A stretch of DNA of 64,000 nt. Origin: Paenibacillus validus NBRC 15382. GTDB lineage: Bacteria > Bacillota > Bacilli > Paenibacillales > NBRC-103111. Positions 31,337 to 38,358 of this stretch are shown in pieces. Below the pieces are notes generated by a model. It was not told where the DNA came from and ran no database searches. It worked only from the letters and a program-made list of their open reading frames with translations. The translations under genes were made by a program, and so were the position numbers. Where the stretch lies: contig NZ_BIMH01000006.1 of assembly GCF_004000985.1 (NCBI RefSeq), forward strand, positions 62,001 to 126,000. The letters are read 5' to 3'. Position 1 is the first letter of the stretch; each line of letters starts with the position of its first letter.

Positions 31337-31984
31337 TTGAACGTGATTCACTACATCGTCGTGTACCCGTTGCTTTTCGCTTCGTTGTTTGCTCTGGGAC
31401 TGGCTGTTTGCAGGCTCAAGGTTACTGAATTTATGTATCCTACGCTGGTTTGCGTCGTGCCGCTTTCGTTGATTTCCGTACTCGTTCAATATTACGGGAA
31501 AGCGTATCTCATGGGCTTCATCCAGCCCTTATGCATCATGCTGGGCTACTGGCTCATATTCAAGTTCCGGTTCAATCATTCCTTACTCATCGGCATCATC
31601 ATCTACACGACGAGCGCGCTGTCCGAATTTTTATTTGCAACCGTGTTTAACCGATTCCAGCTCCATCTCCTGGCGCTGCATCTCCAAAAGGATCTGCCGA
31701 TCGTGGGTTTTTGTATGATCGTTACAAACGTTCTGCTTTACTTGCTGCTGCATCGCCTCCGCTGGGGAATATCGTTTATTTTCTCCGCAGTTTCGAAGAA
31801 TAGGCCGCAGCCAAAGCTGCAGGGTGCTTGGAATGTGTTGTTAACAGGCCTTTTTTTCATATCAGGACTCATCACCATATCGGTTTACTTCTCTACAAAG
31901 CATTTGCTTCCTTTAGTTGCTGTTGTTTTTATTGTGTGGGCGCTGCTGATCTTTCTTTCTTACAGGAAAGAATTGGGCGAGTAG
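31337..31984 (+). CDS. Polytopic membrane protein, kinase-less receptor-like
   Basis: The 215-residue protein is almost wholly hydrophobic, with about seven helices and a short basic end (SYRKELGE). Size and layout resemble the sensor part of AgrC-type receptors, but no histidine kinase domain follows. TTG 31337 starts it, with AGAGGGG seven bases upstream. It follows the XRE-LytTR gene by 29 bases and ends in a strong terminator. The receptor role is inference from shape and context; no family is recognised with certainty. Confidence 0.55.
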   Translation: MNVIHYIVVYPLLFASLFALGLAVCRLKVTEFMYPTLVCVVPLSLISVLVQYYGKAYLMGFIQPLCIMLGYWLIFKFRFNHSLLIGIIIYTTSALSEFLFATVFNRFQLHLLALHLQKDLPIVGFCMIVTNVLLYLLLHRLRWGISFIFSAVSKNRPQPKLQGAWNVLLTGLFFISGLITISVYFSTKHLLPLVAVVFIVWALLIFLSYRKELGE

Positions 31985-32009
31985 CCCGCCATCTGAAATT
32001 CCAATAAAA

Positions 32010-32056
32010 GCAAGCATAAAAAACCGATTCCTCCGGAATCGGTTTTTTATGCTTGC
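32010..32056. terminator. 22-pair perfect inverted repeat terminator
   Basis: A 22-base arm at 32010-32031 is exactly complementary to 32035-32056 with a three-base loop. Runs of six A and six T inside the stem make it work on either strand. Confidence 0.85.
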
Positions 32057-32061
32057 ACTCA

Positions 32062-32090
32062 TTGACACAGACCCTCTGTTCCTCTAATTA
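32062..32090 (+). promoter_or_regulatory. Consensus sigma-A promoter before the CPBP protease gene
   Basis: TTGACA at 32062-32067 and TAATTA at 32085-32090 with a 17-base spacer. Confidence 0.7.
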
Positions 32091-32100
32091 TTAAATTAGT

Positions 32101-32135
32101 CTAGTTGATCCTAGTTTGTTATGATTAGGCTAGTC
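32101..32135 (+). repeat. Three CTAGTY direct repeats, candidate LytTR-type operator
   Basis: CTAGTT at 32101 and 32111 and CTAGTC at 32130 lie just downstream of the predicted transcription start. LytTR regulators bind short direct repeats with an AGTT core, so this is a reasonable target, though the 10- and 19-base spacings are not the classic 21. Confidence 0.4.
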
Positions 32136-32136
32136 G

Positions 32137-32808
32137 GTGTTATCGGATAATGGATCCTTATTGAAAAGGAAGGTCATTAACATTTCTACTTTACGTTTAT
32201 TGGACGACAAAGCCGTGAAATATCGGGAAGCGCTGCTCCTTGTTTTGTTTTTTCTCACAACCGGTCCCGGACCTGCTCTATTCATGCTGAATAAATTTAC
32301 CGTTACCTTTTTCCCCTTATTCATGCTGGTCGTTACGCTGTTTTTGTATAGGAAAGAGTTAGCCGGCCTGGATTTTAATCAAATCCTGCGCAATAACGGA
32401 CAATATCGTCTCATCCTAAAAGCGGTACAATGGGGCATTTACGCGCACGCCCTAAGCGCCATCCTGTTTAGACATACGGGCAGCAGCATAACGGATCACC
32501 TTCTGAAAAACTATCCGATAATGTCGATTAATGTCGTATTCATCGGGCCTGTCATTGAAGAAATCATCTACAGACACCTTGTATTCGGATATTTATCCAG
32601 GAAAACAAACAACTTTTGGATGGCTGCGATCTTGTCTTCGTGTTTGTTCTCGCTGGCTCACTTTAGTGTGGACAGGTTTATTGCCTATCTCGGGGTCGGG
32701 CTCATTCAATGCTATGTGTACAAAAAATCCGGCAATCTTTTTCCCTGCATGGTCACTCATATCGCATTGAACTTCATCAGCGTAATGGTCACAACCATGA
32801 ATGCTTAA
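32137..32808 (+). CDS. CPBP/CAAX-type intramembrane metalloprotease
   Basis: The protein of up to 223 residues has about six helices and the Abi/CPBP motifs: GPVIEEIIYRHLVFGYL (EExxxR, about 139-150), SLAHFS (about 172) and HIALNFIS (about 207). These form the glutamate/histidine active site of type II CAAX prenyl endopeptidases. In bacteria such proteins often process or give immunity to peptides. The start is unsure: GTG 32137 or TTG 32161 lack a good site, while an ATT at 32182 lies eight bases after AAGGAAGG. Its place inside an Agr-type locus suggests a role in peptide maturation or protection (inference). Confidence 0.85.
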   Translation: MLSDNGSLLKRKVINISTLRLLDDKAVKYREALLLVLFFLTTGPGPALFMLNKFTVTFFPLFMLVVTLFLYRKELAGLDFNQILRNNGQYRLILKAVQWGIYAHALSAILFRHTGSSITDHLLKNYPIMSINVVFIGPVIEEIIYRHLVFGYLSRKTNNFWMAAILSSCLFSLAHFSVDRFIAYLGVGLIQCYVYKKSGNLFPCMVTHIALNFISVMVTTMNA

Positions 32809-32826
32809 CGGATCAATATATGGGAA

Positions 32827-32855
32827 TTGTCAAAAACCGCATAATTCGACATATT
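32827..32855 (+). promoter_or_regulatory. Candidate promoter for the Agr-type operon
   Basis: TTGTCA at 32827-32832 and CATATT at 32850-32855, spaced 17. The AT-rich leader 32856-33022 also has AATTGTC repeated at 32825 and 32931; nothing else is seen in this gap. Confidence 0.4.
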
Positions 32856-33022
32856 TCCGCTTGTGCACAAGGACTTACTATATTAAACTTAAATAATAGT
32901 AAACGGCTAACTTTCGATACATACAAAATAATTGTCGATTTCAGCTCGGAAACTTGTGACTTAATATCTATTTCAATTTGTTACTAATGGTTTATATTTT
33001 ATTTATAGATGAGGGTTGTCCA

Positions 33023-33715
33023 ATGTTGGTTTACTCGGCAGTAAAGTTTTTCTTTTCTTTTGTAGAGCTAGGCGTAGCAACGATTCTCACCATGTCTTTA
33101 TTCCGCTTTCCTCTGAAATACAACTATTATAAATTCATCATTATTTCTCTTGTTATGACATCCATTTCTTTTTACCTGAGAGATGTTCTGTTATTAAGCA
33201 ATTATGCGATTCCAAGTATGTTAATTTCCGAAATGATTCTCATTACCGTTCTGTTTAACCTTCCCGTTTATTATTCGTTATTTATTTCCGTTATCGGCTT
33301 CATGGCGGGTGCACTTATGGAGTACGCCGTTATGATCGCAGGCGATTTGCTTGGATTAACGAATCCAGAATTGATTGCCACCAATGTTGTGCACTCGAGC
33401 TTGATTTACATGATTACATCCATCATTACAATCATTATTACCATTTATATCCGCTATCGAAAGTTCGGGTTTATGTTTTTGCTCAACAAGATGACGATGC
33501 GCGAAGGCATAAAAAGATATAATTTTGCGATCTCTGCCATTTTAGTGATGGCCATGTGTCTTCTGCAAGTCACTTCTTTGTCCTACAACAAACTGAATAT
33601 TCACTCTTATGTACTGATTGGCCTGGCTATTTCATTTTTTGTAGCCCTTTACATTTCATACAAGCATAACAAAAAATTAATTAATGAAAAGTATGAGAGG
33701 ATGAAGAACAGATGA
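33023..33715 (+). CDS. Seven-helix membrane protein, candidate peptide receptor
   Basis: The 230-residue protein has about seven transmembrane helices and a short basic, coiled C-terminal tail (YKHNKKLINEKYERMKNR). This is the arrangement of an AgrC sensor domain that stops where the kinase dimerisation helix would start. No HisKA or HATPase sequence follows. ATG 33023 has GAGGG seven bases upstream. Its stop overlaps the agrB start (ATGA), so it is translationally coupled to the peptide-processing genes. The receptor role is inferred from context. Confidence 0.6.
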   Translation: MLVYSAVKFFFSFVELGVATILTMSLFRFPLKYNYYKFIIISLVMTSISFYLRDVLLLSNYAIPSMLISEMILITVLFNLPVYYSLFISVIGFMAGALMEYAVMIAGDLLGLTNPELIATNVVHSSLIYMITSIITIIITIYIRYRKFGFMFLLNKMTMREGIKRYNFAISAILVMAMCLLQVTSLSYNKLNIHSYVLIGLAISFFVALYISYKHNKKLINEKYERMKNR

Positions 33716-34269
33716 ATTTTATTGATCGTTCTGCCCACTCTCTAGCCGGCAAAATTCGATCAAACTATCCAAGCGCAGCATCCCAGACGTTGTTGACCTA
33801 TTCTCTTAGTCTCATAATCAACTCTTCTTTATCGGTTCTAATCGTGTTGCTTGTCTCGGCCTTCACCGGGAAAGTCACCGAATCCCTTATCGTCATTTGC
33901 GGTTACACCTTGCTTCGGATCGCCAGCGGAGGGATTCATTTTCAATCCTCTTTAGTATGCTGCTTATTTTCGGCGATGGTGTTTTTAATATCATCCCATT
34001 CCCAATATGATTATGTCTACCTGGGCATGCTGCTGGATGCCGCAGCCATCTTGCTTGTCGTCAACTACGCCCCTTCCGGCATTCGGGACGTTAGCACGAT
34101 TAGCCCGAAGTACTATCCTTTACTTAAATTAATTTCAGCCATGATCATTAGTACTAACTTTTATTTCCACCTCCCTATGTTATCAACTGCTTTTTTTATA
34201 CAAGCGTTTCTGACTTCAAATCTGGCAAAAAGAGCAGTTGACTCTATAGAAGGGAGGTTACGTCGATGA
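33712..34269 (+). CDS. agrB: AgrB-family peptide-processing membrane endopeptidase
   Basis: The 185-residue polytopic protein belongs to the accessory gene regulator B family, cysteine endopeptidases that cut the C-terminus of an AgrD precursor and help close and export the cyclic peptide. The catalytic pair is present in RIASGGIHFQSSLVC: His76 and Cys83, seven residues apart as in S. aureus AgrB (His77, Cys84). About five to six helices follow. Start and stop each overlap the neighbours by ATGA, a strict translational-coupling layout with the upstream membrane protein and the downstream peptide gene. Confidence 0.9.
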   Translation: MNFIDRSAHSLAGKIRSNYPSAASQTLLTYSLSLIINSSLSVLIVLLVSAFTGKVTESLIVICGYTLLRIASGGIHFQSSLVCCLFSAMVFLISSHSQYDYVYLGMLLDAAAILLVVNYAPSGIRDVSTISPKYYPLLKLISAMIISTNFYFHLPMLSTAFFIQAFLTSNLAKRAVDSIEGRLRR

Positions 34270-34388
34270 AAAAAATGATCGCATTTTTGGCAAACGGAGT
34301 GCTTGTATTTATTGCAGCTACTCTGATGGGCACAAATTCTTTCTGGTCTCATCGCCCAGCTACTCCTACAGAACTACTTAAAAAGTAA
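34266..34388 (+). CDS. agrD: AgrD-type cyclic lactone autoinducer precursor without cysteine
   Basis: The 40-residue peptide has an amphipathic/hydrophobic leader (MKKMIAFLANGVLVFIAATL), a core near MGTNSFWSH and an acidic-proline recognition tail RPATPTELLKK. The tail matches the P-x-E-L segment that AgrB recognises in staphylococcal AgrD. There is no cysteine anywhere, so ring closure would have to use Ser or Thr (lactone). The ATG overlaps the agrB stop (ATGA). It is the third gene of the coupled set. Confidence 0.85.
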   Translation: MKKMIAFLANGVLVFIAATLMGTNSFWSHRPATPTELLKK

Positions 34389-34403
34389 TGGCTGTCCTTT
34401 CAG

Positions 34404-34430
34404 GGCTGACAAGTATAAGACTTGTCAGCC
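34404..34430 (+). terminator. Hairpin between agrD and the GGDEF-EAL gene
   Basis: A perfect ten-pair stem (GGCTGACAAG with CTTGTCAGCC) with a seven-base loop but a poor T tract (TCATCCTTCC). It may be a partial terminator that sets the ratio between signal genes and the output gene, or a mRNA processing site. Confidence 0.6.
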
Positions 34431-34459
34431 TCATCCTTCCCCTACGGAGCTGAACTTGT

Positions 34460-36268
34460 ATGCAGAAGATTCCCGTTACTCGCGACGGTAAGAGAGGGTC
34501 CGAGGTTTTCGTGGTCGATGCCGGCGATGTCATCAAAATTGACCGTGTGCGCGACCGTGAGATCATCATCCACACCAAAGACGAACAATATTACCTTGAT
34601 TTCTCTTTTGACAACTTAGAAGAATGGCTATTCGAGGACGGATTTCGGCAGCTGGACAGCGCCAATATCGTAAATATGAACCACGTCCACGCCTATGATT
34701 ACAAGCGCGGACAGGTTTATTTCAGCTCAGACCAAAGCAAGAACGCCAAGACTGCATCCGCGGCCAGGATCCATAAAGAGCATGTTGAGAATGCTATGAG
34801 ACTTATCCAAACGGCAGAGAGCTCGAAAGCTGGGCAAAATCAACAACTCTACGAAGAGCTGTTCACGAAAATTGTCAGTGAAACGAACGATTACCAGCTG
34901 CTTCGCTCTTATGCAACGATTCGCTCCGTGAACGAGCGCAAACGTGCGGAAGAGAAAATCCTGCATATGGCTTACCACGACGCCTTAACCAATTTGCCTA
35001 ACCGCCTTATGTTTGACGAAAAACTGAAAGCTTGCTTTGCGGAAGCGGAACGAACAGGCAGTATGATGGCCGTCATCTTTTTCGATCTTGACCGGTTTAA
35101 AGTCATTAACGATACGCTCGGTCATCATGTAGGAGACCAGCTCCTCCAAAGCTTGGCGCACAAGCTTCAGGTTTATGTTAAAGATAAAGATGTCGTCGCC
35201 CGTTTCGGTGGAGATGAATTCATCATACTGCTAACCAATGTCGTTCATATCGACGAAGCCGCCCAGTTTGCCAAAGGCATTCCCGATTTGTTGAAAGAAC
35301 CGTTCGTTATTGAGGATCAAGAATTATTCGTAACGGCCAGCATCGGGATCAGCTTGTATCCGCACGATGGCACGGAAGTGGAAACCCTGCTCAAAAATGC
35401 GGACATCGCCATGTATCGCTCCAAAGAGAAAGGTGGGAATTCATACAACTATTACCATCCCGATATGAACAAGCGTTCGCTGCACAGGTTGAATATGGAA
35501 ATCAATCTGCGCAAAGCGCTGGAGCGCGGAGAATTTCGCGTGTTCTATCAGCCTATCGTTAATCTTAAGAACGGTACGGTGTTCGGGATGGAGTCGCTCG
35601 TTCGTTGGATTCATCCGGAATGGGGCATGATTTCACCCGGCGAGTTCATTCCGCTGGCCGAGGAAACCGGTTTGATCGTGCCGATCGGCAATTGGGTGCT
35701 CAAACAAGCATGCATGCAGAACAAAGAATGGCAGCGTCAAGGCTATGCGCCGCTGGTCGTCTCTGTGAATATCTCCGCGATTCAGTTTCATCAGCTGAAC
35801 TTCGTCCAAATCGTCATGGATGCCTTGGACGAATCGGGCCTCTCTCCTGACCTGCTCTGCCTTGAGATTACCGAGAATATCGCGATGAACAACGTCCCTT
35901 ATATTCTTGACACGATGCAGAAGCTCAAATTGCTCGGCGTCCGTATTTCCATTGACGATTTCGGTACCGGCTATTCATCGCTAAGCTACTTGAAGCGATT
36001 CCGCGTCCATACGTTGAAGATCGACCAATCCTTTATCCGGGACGTCACTTCAGACGAAGACAATGCCGCTATCGTTACCGCCTTGATCGCCATGAGTCAT
36101 CGGCTCAAGATCAAGTCGCTCGCCGAAGGCGTCGAGACGCAGGATCAGCTGGAGTTCCTCATCTCGCAGGGCTGCGATGAAATTCAAGGCTATGTCTTCA
36201 GCAAGCCGATGCCGGCAAGCGAATTTGAATATATGATTAAAGAAAATAAACAATTATATATAAACTGA
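34460..36268 (+). CDS. LytTR-like/GGDEF/EAL cyclic-di-GMP protein
   Basis: The 602-residue cytoplasmic protein begins with a LytTR-like domain (about 5-110; EVFVVDAGDVIKIDRV, then FEDGFRQLDSANIVNMNHVHAYD). This aligns with the DNA-binding domain of AgrA and with the C-terminus of the XRE protein at 30642. A GGDEF domain follows (about 168-335; GGDEF at 250-254, no RxxD inhibitory site), then an EAL domain (about 345-595). EAL residues are intact: E378-S-L, LEITEN (E469), IDDFGTGYSSL (D499-D500), AEGVET and QGYVFSKP. Both synthesis and breakdown are possible. ATG 34460 has GGAG ten bases upstream. It lies 71 bases after agrD. Confidence 0.88.
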   Translation: MQKIPVTRDGKRGSEVFVVDAGDVIKIDRVRDREIIIHTKDEQYYLDFSFDNLEEWLFEDGFRQLDSANIVNMNHVHAYDYKRGQVYFSSDQSKNAKTASAARIHKEHVENAMRLIQTAESSKAGQNQQLYEELFTKIVSETNDYQLLRSYATIRSVNERKRAEEKILHMAYHDALTNLPNRLMFDEKLKACFAEAERTGSMMAVIFFDLDRFKVINDTLGHHVGDQLLQSLAHKLQVYVKDKDVVARFGGDEFIILLTNVVHIDEAAQFAKGIPDLLKEPFVIEDQELFVTASIGISLYPHDGTEVETLLKNADIAMYRSKEKGGNSYNYYHPDMNKRSLHRLNMEINLRKALERGEFRVFYQPIVNLKNGTVFGMESLVRWIHPEWGMISPGEFIPLAEETGLIVPIGNWVLKQACMQNKEWQRQGYAPLVVSVNISAIQFHQLNFVQIVMDALDESGLSPDLLCLEITENIAMNNVPYILDTMQKLKLLGVRISIDDFGTGYSSLSYLKRFRVHTLKIDQSFIRDVTSDEDNAAIVTALIAMSHRLKIKSLAEGVETQDQLEFLISQGCDEIQGYVFSKPMPASEFEYMIKENKQLYIN

Positions 36269-36310
36269 GAAAAAAGTAGCAATTTATTGCAACTTTTTTC
36301 TTTTTTTTTC
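36269..36310 (+). terminator. Intrinsic terminator of the Agr-type operon
   Basis: GAAAAAAGT/ACTTTTTTC and GCAAT/ATTGC form a long stem, followed by ten T. Confidence 0.85.
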
Positions 36311-36379
36311 GTCGTAATGTAAAGGAAATCGTTTACAAGCTACAGAACGGTCCAAGATTGGAAGGAAAGGATTGGAGCC

Positions 36380-37519
36380 ATGTCCGCGCGTATACCGAGC
36401 AGTCCCCGTGCACAGGCCGCGCCTGCCCCCGCCCTGAAAAAATCCCGAAAGCGCGCATCTTCTTTTCCGCTAACGTTGTTTTTTTACACGGTGTTTGTGC
36501 TGCTATTGTTTGGCATGCTGTTCAGCTGCTGGTTTTTCTTGACGAAGTCCGGCTCGAATCTTCGGTTTATGATGGCTGATACGTTAATTACGACCCAGCA
36601 TCGCCACTGGGCGAAATATTTGATCGGCAGCGAGGAGCTGGATAGACGGGTAAACCGTTATTGGGCGCAGTTTGACATTTATTCCGGCGTCAAGGATGAA
36701 GGCTTGGTCAACGTCGGACCCAAAGCGTCAGATGACGTACTAACTCCCGAGAAACCGATCATAGAAGTTGAAGATATTCAAGGCACGAACTTTAAAGGCA
36801 AGCTGCTGATCGTCAGCGATCCGAAAGCGCTGCGAATCGCAGTCCCCGGAACGTCCGGCAAAGGGGAGAAAGTTTCCAGTATGGTGAAACGCCTCGGAGC
36901 TAAAGCCGGTGTGAATGCCGGCGGTTTTGTTGATCCCGAGTGGAAGGGCAACGGCTTTCAACCGACAGGTCTTGTCATGTCCGGGGGGAAAATTTACTAC
37001 AACGACGGCAATATGAACACGCCGAACCACATCGTCGGCATCGATAAGGATGGACGTATGGTGGCGGGCAAATATTCGCCGAACGAGCTCATCAAGATGG
37101 GGGTTCAGGAAGCGGTCACCTTCGCTCCGAAGTTTATCGTGAACGGCGTCGGCTTGATCAAGAATCAAGCCGACGGCTGGGGGATCGCCCCGCGAACGGC
37201 GATGGCCCAGAAAGCGGACGGCACCATCATGTTCGCCATCATTGACGGTAGACAGCCTGCCCACAGCATAGGTGCCACGTTATACGACATTCAGAACATA
37301 TTTTTGGATCATGGTGCAGTCACGGCGGCTAACTTGGACGGCGGCTCTTCCACTGTACTCGTTGTTGATAATAAAATCGTGAACAAGCCGTCAAGCGAGT
37401 ATGGCGAACGGTACTTGCCTACAGCCTGGCTTGTATTTGACGGCGAGGCGGAGAATGTCAACATCAAGAACATATGGCAAGGTCTCGATCCTAGCAAGAT
37501 CGATCCTTCTAAATGGTAG
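36380..37519 (+). CDS. Phosphodiester glycosidase family (NAGPA) protein
   Basis: The 379-residue protein has a basic N-terminus, one transmembrane helix (about 30-55) and an extracellular NAGPA domain (about 125-360). Family signatures are AGVNAGGFVDPEWKGNGFQPTGLVM, APRTAMAQKADGTIMFAIIDGR and AANLDGGSSTVLVV. Relatives hydrolyse phosphodiester-linked sugars, for example on wall polymers. It is a single gene; ATG 36380 is the first ATG after a GGAAGGAAAGGA stretch. The insert near 200-230 is rich in Gly/Lys. Confidence 0.88.
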   Translation: MSARIPSSPRAQAAPAPALKKSRKRASSFPLTLFFYTVFVLLLFGMLFSCWFFLTKSGSNLRFMMADTLITTQHRHWAKYLIGSEELDRRVNRYWAQFDIYSGVKDEGLVNVGPKASDDVLTPEKPIIEVEDIQGTNFKGKLLIVSDPKALRIAVPGTSGKGEKVSSMVKRLGAKAGVNAGGFVDPEWKGNGFQPTGLVMSGGKIYYNDGNMNTPNHIVGIDKDGRMVAGKYSPNELIKMGVQEAVTFAPKFIVNGVGLIKNQADGWGIAPRTAMAQKADGTIMFAIIDGRQPAHSIGATLYDIQNIFLDHGAVTAANLDGGSSTVLVVDNKIVNKPSSEYGERYLPTAWLVFDGEAENVNIKNIWQGLDPSKIDPSKW

Positions 37520-37768
37520 ATCTTCATGTCCCCGTTACAAGTACACATTCTTTACACTGTCCAATCCGATGCAGCGAGCTATTCATACATTAGTTTTACC
37601 AGTCCGTATTCCGGACGTACGCTGCGGACAGCGGATGGCGACTGCGTAAGGTATACATCTTGGGGGAGGTGATGGGGATTCGTCTCTCGTCCCTTAGTCA
37701 CTTCATTAGGTTTTATGACCACCTTCTGATGAAAGGAATAGGCGGGATCGTCCGCTATAGGTGATCTG

Positions 37769-37852
37769 ATGGCAAGAATGGGTACAATCTTGCTTTTCTT
37801 CATTCTATTTATTCTATTAGTTATTGTACTCTGTACAATATGGGCCTACTAA
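37769..37852 (+). CDS. 27-residue hydrophobic peptide
   Basis: ATG 37769 follows AGGTGA by about five bases and encodes a peptide with a single hydrophobic helix (MARMGTILLFFILFILLVIVLCTIWAY) ending at TAA. Size and style resemble sporulation-associated YjcZ-type peptides and type I toxin peptides, but no antitoxin RNA or relative is shown. The base composition is more AT-rich than that of its neighbours. The gap 37520-37768 before it holds no other supported gene. Confidence 0.4.
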   Translation: MARMGTILLFFILFILLVIVLCTIWAY

Positions 37853-37872
37853 TCTTCCAGAAGAACCATGAG

Positions 37873-37903
37873 AAGGACTCGTGCCTAAAGCACGAGTCCT
37901 TTG
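37873..37903. terminator. Bidirectional terminator
   Basis: A 12-pair perfect stem (AAGGACTCGTGC with its complement) and a five-base loop, between the small peptide and ytxH. Confidence 0.8.
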
Positions 37904-37920
37904 TCGCGTTCCAATAGCGG

Positions 37921-38352
37921 TTACACCGTCATTTTGTCCGATACAGCTTCTTCCAGACTATCGGCTTCGGCTTCCAGCTCCGTTGTCGTAGCCGCGACCG
38001 GAGCATGAACCGCTTCGCTGGCGTCGCTGTCCTTCCTCCACGATTTGACTTCGTTACCGGCCACAACCGCGAGATTTTTCGCCCGGCCGGCCCATTCAGA
38101 CGTTTGGCGTCCGATCGTTTTCGCCGTAGCGCTCGTTTTGTCAGATACGGTAATCGCCAGCTGTTTCGTTCTCTCCCCTACTTCTCCGGCCACCTGCTGT
38201 GATTTTTCACTTACTTGCTGATACCCTTCCGCCAAGTCGGTACGCAGCTCCCGCCCCGATTTCGGTGCAAACAATAATGCCGTAACCGCGCCTAACACAC
38301 TGCCGACAACCGCGCCTACCAAGAAATTTTTGCCTTTGTTTTCGCTTGCCAT
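37921..38352 (-). CDS. ytxH: YtxH-like general stress protein
   Basis: The 143-residue protein has the YtxH N-terminal glycine-rich helix GKNFLVGAVVGSVLGAVTALLFAPKSGRELR (about 7-37). A long amphipathic/coiled region follows (about 38-110) and then an acidic tail. YtxH proteins are membrane-associated and general-stress-linked in Bacillus. ATG 38352 has AAGGAGTG upstream. It follows the DUF948 gene by six bases, so the two form the ytxGH operon. Confidence 0.88.
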   Translation of the reverse strand: MASENKGKNFLVGAVVGSVLGAVTALLFAPKSGRELRTDLAEGYQQVSEKSQQVAGEVGERTKQLAITVSDKTSATAKTIGRQTSEWAGRAKNLAVVAGNEVKSWRKDSDASEAVHAPVAATTTELEAEADSLEEAVSDKMTV

Positions 38353-38358
38353 GAGAAG

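Noticed and set aside
32010-32056. 22-base inverted repeat as a transposon end or attachment site
   Set aside because: The arms enclose A and T runs with a three-base loop, the form of a terminator, and no transposase or duplicated target is near.
37672-37764. 30-codon ORF after GGGGGAGG
   Set aside because: The site is only two bases from the ATG, the peptide has no motif, and no promoter is seen; support is too weak.
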